This document shows positions 24,377 through 34,191 of a stretch of 42,492 bases of DNA, piece after piece. The notes under the pieces were generated by a model. That model saw only the letters and a list, made by a program, of their open reading frames with translations, was not told the DNA's origin and did no database searches. The stretch spans positions 1-42,492 of the forward strand of contig JAPLJA010000009.1 in the NCBI GenBank assembly GCA_026388815.1, read 5' to 3'. Positions within the stretch are counted from its first letter, which is position 1; every line of letters starts with the position of its first letter. This stretch comes from Pseudomonadota bacterium (lineage in GTDB: Bacteria; Desulfobacterota; WTBG01; JAPLJA01). The position numbers and the translations under genes are program-made.

Positions 24377-25217
24377 GTGGCGCACAAGCAACCGCAGTTA
24401 GATGTCACGTGTCAGTTTGAGCCTTCTTTAGGCCCAACTGCGAGTAGTCCAACCGAATGGATGCGTTTGGCAAGTTGGGTTTTTCGTTTCGCTCCACTTA
24501 GCATTCGTGCAACTTCACTCGCCAAAAGCACAGGAGCCTTATCCTCATTGCTTTGTACTTCTCCAGCGCGGTCGCGGCGACCGGGTGCGGTCATAGGAGG
24601 GATTGGGGAGGTCAGGCTTCGTTCCATAGTGCTCCCTGATGGAAGCAGGTTGGTGCGATCCTATGATGCCTCGGGAAGGCTTGCAAAGATGACCTACCCG
24701 GACGGACAGGTAGTCGAATATCAAGAGCAAGGAAACACCGTAAACGTCTTCCCGGGAATTCCTCTACGAATTGCTTACTCACGCGATACGAACGGTCGTA
24801 TTCAAAGTATTTAATATATCGAGCGATCAGAAAAATATCACCTTCATTTACGAATGGACCCATTACGGGCTTTTTCGTGTTGTTACTTACCCTGACGGAG
24901 GAGAAGTGAGATTCCACTTGGACCGTTTGAGACAATTAGCCGAAGTGACTGATGGTCAGGGTACAATTACCTATAGGTGGTTTCCTTCCCGGCGTCTGTC
25001 GAAACTAATGCTTTCCTTTTCCGGTAGCGTGAAATTGATACATATTGATTTGTCGGGTCCCGATGTCACTGTCGATTGGGAGGCGTCTGGCCACACCGGC
25101 GTGGGAGGATTTGTAAGCCCTATGGGATTTTATTCTGTGGGTGCTGATGGTCGGGTTGACATAAATGGTGGTAGATTTGTATGGCGGATTATGAACTTTT
25201 CGAGGCAGACTACATGA
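24377..25217 (+). pseudogene. YD/RHS-repeat protein, interrupted by a single-base frameshift
   Basis: Two overlapping ORFs (24377-24814 and 24771-25217) together read as one YD-repeat protein. The first ends ...RDTNGRIQSI-stop and the second continues ...ISSDQKNITFIYEWTHYG. Removing one T from the TTT at 24810-24812 restores a single frame of about 279 codons. The restored protein has YD-type units (RLVRSYDASGRLAKMTYPDG, YGLFRVVTYPDG, ADGRVDINGG). It parallels the first ~60% of the next gene, including the N-terminal region, then stops. It uses GTG at 24377 with AGGAG at 11 nt. It is either a true frameshift or a sequencing error in a short homopolymer. Confidence 0.65.
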
Positions 25218-25232
25218 AAAAAATGGGGAGAA

Positions 25233-26561
25233 ATGGCCAAACGACATTCTGTTAAAATCCGTTATCGCTTTGAGAAAAGCTTACCTTCTCCAGGAGGTTA
25301 TTTTAGGCATTTTACAAAAAATGCTCATCGCTTGATCCAGAATATGCCGTTGGCGGCACCAAACCTTGCTTTTGGCACAACCGCACGCATTAGCTCGGGC
25401 ATGCTTGAATTGGATCCAGAATGGTCTTCAGGCAAGGAGACGGTCAGGCTCAAGGCCATAGAATTATCAGACCGTATCATTCTGGAGAATTCCTATGATA
25501 GTGTAGGGCGTCTAATAAAAACAATATATCCCGATGGGCAGGCATTTCACTACCGGTACAACACTCAAGAAAGGATTGAACAAGTATCATCTGGTTCTAC
25601 CAATCTCATTAATTTTGTATATGATAATGATGAGCGATGCCTGACTGCTACCTACAGCCAGCCTAATCTTGTTACCTTTCACTATGGCTGGTCAGCTTCG
25701 GGCGTGCTCAAAGATATCAGTTTCCCACAAGGATGTCTTCGATACCAGAGAAACAAATTCGGAGAGGTGATCTCTCTCGAATCCAACCAGGGCCAGGTAT
25801 TTCACGAGCGAAAAAACAACGGGGAACTTTCTGACATAAAGTTAAAGGCTGGAATGTCTGAGATAACGTTCAATCTGACATCAGGTTCTGCTCAAGTACT
25901 GAAGGATAAGGGGCCGAGGGGCGATGTAAATAAAATGTTAAGCCCTCTGGGGGTCCATACGGTAGATTCTTCGGGGCGTGTTATCTCTTGGCTGAGATGG
26001 GATGGGGATTATATGTGGTTTTTTTACAAGTCTGATGGACGAATACACCGAATCTGGTCGAGCAAAGGGCTATTTCTCCTTGATTATAAAAATAATGGAA
26101 AGATCTGTTCGCTCCTTCGTGCTGACGGCGGGAGGTATCTCTGGTATGGTAATCACGAAAAAAGTCCTGTTCTCATCGTTGGGAATGGTGGCGTGATCTT
26201 GGTGCATTATGATCAGCGTGGTCGCCTCAGAAAGATGTTGGATAGTTGGGGGGCTTATATCTCTTATGGCTATGGGCTTGGGAACTTTTCAGATGTGCCC
26301 AAGGGAATATCGTCACCACGATGGGGCAAAGTAGAGATTAAGTATGGGGAAAATAAACGTCTCGTTAGAGTTACGGAGATTGGTAAAGGATGTGTATCAT
26401 TAGGTTATGATTCTAAAGGAGAATTAAAGACCATAACCTGGAAAGGAAAAACACCAATACATATAGCCGAAGTACTGCACCTTACTGGATGGTTGTGGTG
26501 TTTGATGTCAGCCGGGAAAGACACTTATGTTAGTGCATTCGATTGGGCACATTGGCTATAA
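25233..26561 (+). CDS. YD/RHS-repeat protein without toxin domain
   Basis: This 442-residue protein is dominated by YD-type beta repeats: SYDSVGRLIKTIYPDG, YGWSASGVLKDISFPQG, YKSDGRIHRIWSSKG, YDQRGRLRKML and YDSKGELKTITWKG. The N-terminal 70 residues contain no signal peptide. It lacks the conserved RHS core motif and any C-terminal toxin, unlike polymorphic toxins. It is paralogous to the frameshifted gene just before it. The ribosome binding site GGGGAG is unusually close (2 nt) to the ATG at 25233, so translation may depend on coupling to the upstream gene. Possible roles are a beta-shell scaffold or carbohydrate contact; I cannot decide. Confidence 0.72.
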   Translation: MAKRHSVKIRYRFEKSLPSPGGYFRHFTKNAHRLIQNMPLAAPNLAFGTTARISSGMLELDPEWSSGKETVRLKAIELSDRIILENSYDSVGRLIKTIYPDGQAFHYRYNTQERIEQVSSGSTNLINFVYDNDERCLTATYSQPNLVTFHYGWSASGVLKDISFPQGCLRYQRNKFGEVISLESNQGQVFHERKNNGELSDIKLKAGMSEITFNLTSGSAQVLKDKGPRGDVNKMLSPLGVHTVDSSGRVISWLRWDGDYMWFFYKSDGRIHRIWSSKGLFLLDYKNNGKICSLLRADGGRYLWYGNHEKSPVLIVGNGGVILVHYDQRGRLRKMLDSWGAYISYGYGLGNFSDVPKGISSPRWGKVEIKYGENKRLVRVTEIGKGCVSLGYDSKGELKTITWKGKTPIHIAEVLHLTGWLWCLMSAGKDTYVSAFDWAHWL

Positions 26562-26637
26562 GTGAGCGTTAAGTAACAAAAAAGGAGAAAGTATTTAAAG
26601 TGTTGACCCATGTTTTTACATATGGAAGGAGGCTAAA

Positions 26638-28890
26638 ATGAGACGGCATCATCTCTTCGTACAGATTGTTCTCATTCTCATTATTGTTCTTTCGCAAGTG
26701 TGTATAAGCCCGGCAGATACAAAAGAAGACGCACTGGACATCTATCGCAAGTGGCTTCAATGCATCGCCCAAAAAGGCGAAGATCACGAGGACTGTCAGA
26801 AGATTTTCCAGGAGTTTCTCTCTATTGCTTACATAAGGCTTGAAGAGTTAAGAGGTGAGTACAGCAAGAAGTGCTCCGATCCAGAAAAAGCCGATACTGA
26901 GTTTTGCAAAAATCTGGAAAAGAAAATAAAAGAACTTGAGGATGCTATAGGCGAGGTCACAAAGCGCAAGGATAACACAAAAAAGAGAGATCAATCCGTC
27001 AAGCTTGCGCTCGAAAAAAAATGGGAACAGGTTTATGCCGAATTGTTATCAATTGATGCCAAGCACAGACAACTACAGGACGAACTTCTACTCGGGCATG
27101 CAAGTCTTGATCGTAAAGAGTGGATTCAGGCTTGGTGTTGCTTTGACATTCTCGATAAGAGTAAACAGAAAGATAAACTGTTAAAATGGGCTGAGAATCT
27201 GTGCAAAACCAATCCAGATAACGCAGTAGTTCTCCTGTTTAAGGGAGATGCCTTGGCACGGCTTGGAAAGTATGACGATTCTATCTCAGCGCTTGATCGT
27301 GCCGTGGAGTTGGATCCCAAGCTGGCTATTGGATATGACTTGAGGGGGTTGGTGAGGATAGGACTTGCAGAATTTCCTCAGGCAGCGGATGATCTGGCAA
27401 GAGTCCAGGAGAATTTACCCAATGCACTCTACGAGCGAGGCATCCTCGATGTTCTTACTGGAGATTTCGAGGGAGCCATCACACGGCTGACAAACCTTCT
27501 GAACAATGAGCCCAGGTTCTTTCTTGCCAGAAACGCGAGGGGCGTGGCGTATCTTCTTCAGGCGAAATACGACTTGGCATTCGAGGACTTCGACCAGGTG
27601 GCCCGTGAGTATCCAGAGTTTATATGTGCTCGAACTAACAAGACATTTGGAGTCGATATGCGTGCGAAGGGCTTGTTTGTTGTTGAAGACATCGGAAGGC
27701 TGGCGGAGATTATTCCCAAAGGTCTTTTGGGTTCACTGACCATGGTTATTGCCGATGAGAAAGGGCTTCAATCTGCCACTAAGATCGCAGCCGCATCTGT
27801 AGATCACTCCCTTATCACAAGCGATCTCAACAGAGCCATATCACTCGCAAAGGCTGGCGATAATGTAATCTATCAACACACAGTACCTTCTATCAGTGAG
27901 CTTCCGCAACTTCAACCCATTATTCGCAATCTCGATCGTTTTAACGAGACGGTGGGATTATTCTACAAGCTTGCTAACACTCCAATGCCGAATGAGATGA
28001 AGGTCCCGCTTGCTTTCTCAGGAGCAATAATAGCCGACATCAAGAATGCCCAGAGCGGTCAGTTCGGTCTTTTTACATCACACACACTGGAAAGAGTTGG
28101 GGAGTTTGGTTTAAAAGAATTGCCTGGGATCGTAAACGTCTTAAAAGAGCAAGGGAAACTTCCCTCCAATTATAACTTGTCACCAATTTTGGCGGGCTTG
28201 CCTGATATTACAGCAGGTGCAGCATCACAGATGGGACGCAGAAGTACATTACCATCGATTGAGGAGGTCACTCATTACTTGGATGGAATCAATAAAGCAG
28301 CCTGGGCAACAGTGGGCGCTCTGGTTGGGGGGCCCAGAGGGTCATCTATTGCCTCCACGGCTTCTGGCCTTGCAGCAGATATCGGTCGAGGAGTCACACT
28401 TCCGATCTTCGAATATGCGGCCAATAATCCGGTTCGGAAGCAGATGGTTCAGGATTATCTTTTACACGTTGAAGCTGCGATGGGACATGGAGTTCCAGCT
28501 AAGACCTTCAGTGACATGTTCGGTCCCACACTCATTAGTAAAGTAGGTTTCGATTCCAAGCGCGTGGCTGACCTTGATGACTATGGGATATGGGCGAACA
28601 ACTCCAGAGAAAAGGTTGACATGCCTTTCCCCACGCGTGCTGTACCAGGAGCAAGAAGTTTCGACTCTGGAATGAATATCAATCGGAGCGGTGTATTTCT
28701 GAAACTGGGTGATGCCGCAATGGATGTAAAAGTAGAGAAAAATGCAGACTTAAGTTTTTTACAAGGCGATAAGAAGATCCAACGGACAAATGGGACCTCG
28801 ATAGAGAGCGAGCCTGTTCTAAAGTACCCATTTTTAATTTTCAACCAGCCTACGGCTATTGTCACCTCAATACAAGGAAAAGAAAAATGA
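26638..28890 (+). CDS. Secreted TPR-repeat protein
   Basis: This 750-residue protein has a signal peptide (LFVQIVLILIIVLSQVCISPADT), a charged helical section (about 30-130, with KNLEKKIKELEDAIGEV), and TPR repeats from about 150 to 330 (VVLLFKGDALARLGKYDDSISALDRAVELDP; LARNARGVAYLLQAKYDLAFEDFDQV). The C-terminal half has no family I know; it holds a Gly/Ala-rich hydrophobic stretch (AAWATVGALVGG). It should act outside the cytoplasmic membrane. GGAAGGAGG precedes the start. It overlaps the next gene by ATGA, so the two secreted proteins are probably made together and may form a complex. Confidence 0.78.
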   Translation: MRRHHLFVQIVLILIIVLSQVCISPADTKEDALDIYRKWLQCIAQKGEDHEDCQKIFQEFLSIAYIRLEELRGEYSKKCSDPEKADTEFCKNLEKKIKELEDAIGEVTKRKDNTKKRDQSVKLALEKKWEQVYAELLSIDAKHRQLQDELLLGHASLDRKEWIQAWCCFDILDKSKQKDKLLKWAENLCKTNPDNAVVLLFKGDALARLGKYDDSISALDRAVELDPKLAIGYDLRGLVRIGLAEFPQAADDLARVQENLPNALYERGILDVLTGDFEGAITRLTNLLNNEPRFFLARNARGVAYLLQAKYDLAFEDFDQVAREYPEFICARTNKTFGVDMRAKGLFVVEDIGRLAEIIPKGLLGSLTMVIADEKGLQSATKIAAASVDHSLITSDLNRAISLAKAGDNVIYQHTVPSISELPQLQPIIRNLDRFNETVGLFYKLANTPMPNEMKVPLAFSGAIIADIKNAQSGQFGLFTSHTLERVGEFGLKELPGIVNVLKEQGKLPSNYNLSPILAGLPDITAGAASQMGRRSTLPSIEEVTHYLDGINKAAWATVGALVGGPRGSSIASTASGLAADIGRGVTLPIFEYAANNPVRKQMVQDYLLHVEAAMGHGVPAKTFSDMFGPTLISKVGFDSKRVADLDDYGIWANNSREKVDMPFPTRAVPGARSFDSGMNINRSGVFLKLGDAAMDVKVEKNADLSFLQGDKKIQRTNGTSIESEPVLKYPFLIFNQPTAIVTSIQGKEK

Positions 28891-31019
28891 GAACAACTTT
28901 ATTATTCCTGACCATTGCTACGATACTAATACTGAATTTGTTTCATGCATCTGATCGCACTTTTGGGTCAGATGCACAAACCGAATTGATCGCATTTTCC
29001 TTGCGGGAAGCTCAGCGGACCGCCAAAGAGCATCCAGGAGATGAAAATCTTAAGAGGGTCGGAGGTATAGCCGAGATCGTCGGATTCATCATAGACAATA
29101 ACACGAAAGATGTCATTATACTTGGTAAGAGTTCCGATGTTTTACCCTCCTTCTGTCTTGATGATCTCGTTTTCCTTCTACGTTGCGCTCAGATAGGAGG
29201 ACTTTCTGGTCCAGGTGTTTCCTTGGAACCGAAAGGAGATATTTCGAGTGGGCAACTTCAGGTAGTACTCTTCGGGGGTTCAGATCGTACATCTATTGGG
29301 AGCGTCTCCTTCGATGCTGATTACTTAATGAAAAAGATCGCACTTGATCTTGAGCCGAGTGGAGTGAGCAAATTGGAGTCCTACGCGGAACGAACAAAGA
29401 AGAAGTTTTTTGAAGAAAAGGTGGAGACCTGGAATATACTTTCCCGATTTTGGTTTACCCCAACCTATGCTCCCGTGACAACAAGCAAGGCAGAGGACAT
29501 ATTCCTTTTGCGGGAGATAAAAGTCGGCGTTCTCGTACAGACCCTATCTGCCGAAATCAACGGTAGGCCGGCGCCTCTAGGTTTTAAGGATGATCCTGCA
29601 GAAAAGTATGCCATAGAGTTTATGAATCTCTACGATAAAATGGCTGAGAAACATCGAGAGTTTGCTGAACTGGCTCGATTCATGGGGGGAATGAAGTTGA
29701 TGAATGTGCTTCTTACAAAGGTCCAACCTGAGAGTCTGGACTTTTGGATAAATAGATACAGTCCCACCGAAGGGAAAATTCCTTCAGAGGTTCCACTCCT
29801 ACGAAAAACCTTCATGGACGCTCGCCGTCAGTTATCTATAATCGGAGGCGTGAGAATGACAGGACTGACTCAGCGTCTCCGCAGAGGGGAGGTTGCCGCC
29901 ATCCGTGATGCGATTTTGATAGCACGACCATCTGAAAGAAGCCTCACCTGGACAGTAGTATTTGATAAGGATTGGCGGATAACTATCCCCTCAGCGAGCA
30001 AGGAGGATCAAGAGATCGCTAATCTTTTTGCTAACGGACTGATCCAACATGAAAAGGGTGATGATGCAGGGGCGATTCAATCTTTCGATCAAGTGCTTAA
30101 TACCTATCCCAGCGTTGTAGAAGCGCGGTTTCTGAAAGCCGTGTGCGAGAGGGATTTATTGATTAAGAAAGGTAAGGTTGATGAAGTACTAGGGCCTCTG
30201 AATTCCCTAACCCAATTAGCAGGGGAGAATCCGCAGTTTCTTGAAATACGCTATGAGCTTGGATCAACACTCCGCGTCCTTGGGAGGAACGATCAGGCTA
30301 TTGAAGAACTGGAGAAGATTATTAGTATTCGACAGGACTTTGCACCTGCGCATCATGCTCTTGGCCTCGCCTATTGGACAAAAGGGGATAACGCGTCCGC
30401 TACCAAGCACCTTCAGGAGTATCTACGCATTGAAAGTGGACAAAATAATAAGTGGGTTTTGGAAGCCAAGCGCCTGATAGAGGAAATAGCCTCCGGGAAA
30501 AAGCAAACCCTGGGTAACACTGTTGAACTTGAGACCTTCTCGGATGTGAAGCACAACTTTCAATGTCAATATCCAAAAGAGTGGAAGCTCCTAAGAGAAA
30601 ATGAGATAGGGAAGCTTCTTCCTAGTATGGGAGATGCTAAAAACATTGTAGTAGCCTTCGTATACCCTTCGAAGACAGATAGCAATGTAAACATTCAGGT
30701 TGTGCCCATAGAGGCGGATGAGTTGTCTGACAAGGATATTACTGATGCAATACCAGCACTGGATGCTGCCTATAAAGAGAGATTTAGACGGTTTCAAAAG
30801 ATAGAGGCAGGACAGGTAAATATTGGCGGCGTCAGGGGTATCCGTTATTTATTTACATGTGAAAGAGCGGGAGTGATGATCGAACAATGTGTGATCACGC
30901 TGGTCAAGAGTCGCAAAGCGTACACGTTAACGTTTACAGCCCAGGAGCAAGATTTTGCTAATTTCTGGGAAACATGCTTCAATCGTACCCTTACATCGTT
31001 TCAGATTGGTGGAAGTTGA
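28887..31019 (+). CDS. Secreted TPR protein with RHS-associated domain and PsbP/Mog1-like C-terminus
   Basis: This 710-residue protein has four regions. A signal peptide is at 1-30. Region 60-300 (IVGFIIDNNTKDVIILGKS, VSLEPKGDI, FDADYLMKKI, RFWFTP) matches a region of the RHS-like protein encoded next. TPR repeats span about 370-540 (GAIQSFDQVLNTYPSVVEARF; APAHHALGLAYWTKGDNASA). The C-terminal ~160 residues resemble PsbP/Mog1-type folds (NFQCQYPKEWKLL ... GVRGIRYLFTCERAG ... YTLTFTAQEQDF). It overlaps the upstream gene by 4 bp. A piece of a second copy of its TPR region survives at 38866-38946. No enzyme motif is seen. Confidence 0.75.
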   Translation: MRTTLLFLTIATILILNLFHASDRTFGSDAQTELIAFSLREAQRTAKEHPGDENLKRVGGIAEIVGFIIDNNTKDVIILGKSSDVLPSFCLDDLVFLLRCAQIGGLSGPGVSLEPKGDISSGQLQVVLFGGSDRTSIGSVSFDADYLMKKIALDLEPSGVSKLESYAERTKKKFFEEKVETWNILSRFWFTPTYAPVTTSKAEDIFLLREIKVGVLVQTLSAEINGRPAPLGFKDDPAEKYAIEFMNLYDKMAEKHREFAELARFMGGMKLMNVLLTKVQPESLDFWINRYSPTEGKIPSEVPLLRKTFMDARRQLSIIGGVRMTGLTQRLRRGEVAAIRDAILIARPSERSLTWTVVFDKDWRITIPSASKEDQEIANLFANGLIQHEKGDDAGAIQSFDQVLNTYPSVVEARFLKAVCERDLLIKKGKVDEVLGPLNSLTQLAGENPQFLEIRYELGSTLRVLGRNDQAIEELEKIISIRQDFAPAHHALGLAYWTKGDNASATKHLQEYLRIESGQNNKWVLEAKRLIEEIASGKKQTLGNTVELETFSDVKHNFQCQYPKEWKLLRENEIGKLLPSMGDAKNIVVAFVYPSKTDSNVNIQVVPIEADELSDKDITDAIPALDAAYKERFRRFQKIEAGQVNIGGVRGIRYLFTCERAGVMIEQCVITLVKSRKAYTLTFTAQEQDFANFWETCFNRTLTSFQIGGS

Positions 31020-31099
31020 GGGTTTTACAACAGGTCTGATTCTGAAGCTCCGGCATACTACAGAACATGAGATTATGATTTTCGATAGAGGAGAGAGTC

Positions 31100-34000
31100 A
31101 TGTCAAATGGAATACTCGGAACTTTAATTAATAGTCAAGTTGCAGGCGCTACTGCTGGACAAGCTATTGGCCCAGCCGCCGCGGCTTCTCAGGCTTTATC
31201 TTCACTGGGAGAGGGCTTACAACTAATTGCCTCAGGCATCAAAGGGCTCCTCGGAAGTATTACTTCTTTGTTACCTACAGGTTCGGGTGAAGGAGACAGC
31301 AACGGCGGTTCAAGTGGAGATGCCGGGGTTAGTGGAGGAGGTGATGGGTCAAGTTCGGGCGGAGGAGACGGAAATCCCCTCGTTGGCCCTCAATTATCAG
31401 GCTCGGAAGCAGGGCAAGGACTTGGACCAGCAGTTGGGCTGGGTGAAAGCTTACCTGACTTTGATCTCCCTTCTACAGGACCTCAAGGTCCAATTGGTTC
31501 ATCAGTTGTACCGCTTCCAAATGTCGGTGGAATTCTTTTCGAGAACTGCGCTGCAGTGCTTACGGAAATCGGAGAAATCACAGGAGCCTACTGGGACTCC
31601 CAAACGGGGTCACTTGTTGTTATCGGAAAAGATGCTCAACGAGGCAGTATGATTCCCATGGCCTTACCTTACTTAGACCGAGACCATTTGCTTGTTGCCC
31701 TTCGTGCATATTTGGCAGGAAATCCAATCGGTGTGAGTATTGATCCCCCTGTGGAATACCGCAACAGCATAAGGCAAGGGGTTACCCCTCCCGATGGAAC
31801 GGACATGCTGGTTAGCTACCTCGGAGATACTGAGAGTACGCTTTTTGGTGCAATCATGTTTGAAGCTGATAGGCTCTTAAAATGCCTTGATAAAGGGGTT
31901 AACAACGAAACCAGAAAGCCAGTTCGGGCAACTGTTCCGGGTTTTAAGACGCTTCTAGAGATGATTAAACCTGACGATGGACGACCGGAGAATGTCTGGC
32001 ACCGCTTTTGGTTTGTCATTGACAAAGTGGAGCTAAAACACGATCCTGCAACCGGAACTGTAATCTTTGGTGATGTACGATTAAAGGTTCTCACTGAGAC
32101 CGAACTCCACGGAGAGACATCAAAAAAGTCTGTTGACCCTATCGATGAGGCTTTCACCAAACATCTTACTGACTACTATGATGAGTACGCAAAGGACTTC
32201 CCTGTCTTGGCCAGATTAAAGGAGCTGGCAAAAGTTGCTGCCGTTGCTAAGTTTCTCTGCAATTCAGGGATACCTTTGGACCTGGGAAGCATTTTTCAAG
32301 CAGATCCCGTTCATGTTGACACCCTTTCCACCACTCCCGGCATTTCGGTCACCAGCCCGAATGTGAAGATTGAATACAAGGGGAATGTGACACGTACCCA
32401 AACCGTATCCTTGTTCGGCGGCGTTGACATGGAGCCGGATCTAAAAATTCTCCCTGATGACGGAATGGCAAGGCAATTGCAACGCGTTGCAGAGTCGGCA
32501 CGCCCAAGTGGGAGTGTCTCCTCTTGGACATTTCGGAAAAATGGGCAAAGGGCACGGGCTCTGGCTCAAAAGGTCGGCAAGGCACATGCCCCATTTCAAA
32601 GAATCTGTGACGACCATGATTTCTCATTAAGCGGTAGCAACGGCGTGCTCCGATTGAGAAGGGTTTACAATTCGTTTTCTCTGCTAAAGGGTGACTTCGG
32701 CCCTGGTTGGACCTGGTGGGTTCCATTTTCGATTACAGTGGTCCCTCAAAGTCACAAGCGACCTGAAGTACTCACCCACGAGGAAGCAGAAAAATTATCT
32801 CGGGTGAAGGTATATATTTTACATGATCATACCTCTGGGGAATCGAGTCTTTATCGGCAGATTAATTCTCAACCATCTGGCAACGGACAAATGTTCTGTC
32901 GTGTTACAAGCCAGGCGGTAAAAAAAGGCGGCGTAACTTTTCAGTACGACCCCTCGGATTATTTACAGGGACAAAGTGACTGCTTGGTGCTCAGACGAGA
33001 GAACCGGCAGTACTGCTTTGATCCCCTAGGGAATCTCATGGAAGTTCGCAAAGAAAATCGTATCCTTATCCGATACCACCGAGAGGACGGATGTATTGTG
33101 CTGATCCAAGATGACACCGGCCATAGTTACAACATCAAGTACAGTGAACAAAGGCCCCAACGGATCGTGGGTGTCACATGCAGCGATGGGAAACAAATAC
33201 ACTATTCATATGACGAATTGGGTTATCTCACAACTTTCGGGAATGGTAAAGGCGGGATTGAAGGCTATGCTTATGATACGAAAGGGCGCCTAACAGAAAT
33301 CAGGAATCGCGCAGGCGTAGTGCTTCAACGAAATGTTTATGATGACTTTGATAATTTAGTGACTAAGAACTCTGACGTTCTTATTGACAAATCGGGTCAT
33401 AGAGTTCGGCGATCCTTTAATAGAGGGCGAGTGGTTTCATCGAATGATGAATCTAGTAACGTAGCTCTATTTAATTATGGAAATAACGGGGAACTCTTAA
33501 GTGTAGAAATCAAGGAAAACTCAGGACGAACATCTCGCCTTAGTTATGATCTGAAGGGAAGACTGAGTAGCTTTCAAGATTCATCGGGTCTGTACACATA
33601 CCTTTACTATGACCCGTCAAATAAGGTGAACCGAGTACTAAAACCTGGAGGTAAGGCATATTCTCTCCAGCGAGATGAGGAAGGTCGGCTTACTCTCATA
33701 ACAGATCAAAATGGCCGATCGTGGAAAGCAGAATACGATGCTTCTGGTAACTTAAAGAATACCTTAGCGCCAAATGGGGATCTGTGGAATTTTAGACATG
33801 AGAGAACGAATCTCGTTAAAGTAAGTGGACCGCCAGGTGAAGTGAGAGTTACAACACGAAGAAATGCCATTGCATTTCGAACGCATCCTGTAAGCGGCTT
33901 ATGGCAGGAAAGAGTTTATGAACGAGTGCTTGGGAAAAAGGATCGGGAGAGCGATCAGCGATTGGTTAAATGCCATACAAAGGGAACAAAGCCTGTGAAG

Positions 34001-34114
34001 CTACACTATGACCAGATAGGTAATATTCAGACTATTCAAAACGAAGTTGGCACCATTAATTTCCATATTGACGAAAAAGAGCTTACGGTTACTGTGGCAT
34101 TTCAAGGCATATAA
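31100..34114 (+). CDS. Large RHS/YD-repeat protein with Gly/Ser linker, no toxin tip
   Basis: This 1004-residue protein starts with an Ala/Gly-rich amphipathic stretch (1-60) and a Gly/Ser-rich linker (60-100). Region 140-430 is shared with the secreted TPR protein upstream (ITGAYWDSQTGSLVVIGK, FEADRLLKCL, HRFWFVIDKVEL). A DUF6531-like RHS entry segment lies near 495-545 (DHDFSLSGSNGVLRLRRVYN, DFGPGWTWWVPFSI). YD repeats follow from about 690 to the end (YSYDELGYLTTFGNGKGG, YAYDTKGRLTEIRNRAG, LSYDLKGRLSSFQDSSG). The usual RHS-core sequence and variable toxin domain are missing, and the frame closes inside the YD fold. There is no classical signal peptide. It may be a cage or displayed scaffold. 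Confidence 0.78.
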   Translation: MSNGILGTLINSQVAGATAGQAIGPAAAASQALSSLGEGLQLIASGIKGLLGSITSLLPTGSGEGDSNGGSSGDAGVSGGGDGSSSGGGDGNPLVGPQLSGSEAGQGLGPAVGLGESLPDFDLPSTGPQGPIGSSVVPLPNVGGILFENCAAVLTEIGEITGAYWDSQTGSLVVIGKDAQRGSMIPMALPYLDRDHLLVALRAYLAGNPIGVSIDPPVEYRNSIRQGVTPPDGTDMLVSYLGDTESTLFGAIMFEADRLLKCLDKGVNNETRKPVRATVPGFKTLLEMIKPDDGRPENVWHRFWFVIDKVELKHDPATGTVIFGDVRLKVLTETELHGETSKKSVDPIDEAFTKHLTDYYDEYAKDFPVLARLKELAKVAAVAKFLCNSGIPLDLGSIFQADPVHVDTLSTTPGISVTSPNVKIEYKGNVTRTQTVSLFGGVDMEPDLKILPDDGMARQLQRVAESARPSGSVSSWTFRKNGQRARALAQKVGKAHAPFQRICDDHDFSLSGSNGVLRLRRVYNSFSLLKGDFGPGWTWWVPFSITVVPQSHKRPEVLTHEEAEKLSRVKVYILHDHTSGESSLYRQINSQPSGNGQMFCRVTSQAVKKGGVTFQYDPSDYLQGQSDCLVLRRENRQYCFDPLGNLMEVRKENRILIRYHREDGCIVLIQDDTGHSYNIKYSEQRPQRIVGVTCSDGKQIHYSYDELGYLTTFGNGKGGIEGYAYDTKGRLTEIRNRAGVVLQRNVYDDFDNLVTKNSDVLIDKSGHRVRRSFNRGRVVSSNDESSNVALFNYGNNGELLSVEIKENSGRTSRLSYDLKGRLSSFQDSSGLYTYLYYDPSNKVNRVLKPGGKAYSLQRDEEGRLTLITDQNGRSWKAEYDASGNLKNTLAPNGDLWNFRHERTNLVKVSGPPGEVRVTTRRNAIAFRTHPVSGLWQERVYERVLGKKDRESDQRLVKCHTKGTKPVKLHYDQIGNIQTIQNEVGTINFHIDEKELTVTVAFQGI

Positions 34115-34191
34115 GACGAATGGACGAAATAGGAGTAACTGATCGGGTTCTTATAAGGAAACCAATTAATATTGTAAGGAGGGAGTTCTGA

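Noticed and set aside
24771-24814. Programmed ribosomal frameshift joining the two YD ORFs
   Set aside because: No slippery heptamer with a following stem-loop is seen; a single extra T explains the break more simply.
31100-34114. Polymorphic RHS toxin with C-terminal toxin and immunity gene
   Set aside because: The frame ends within YD-type strands, the RHS core motif is missing, and the next gene is a HEAT-repeat protein in a separate operon context without immunity features.
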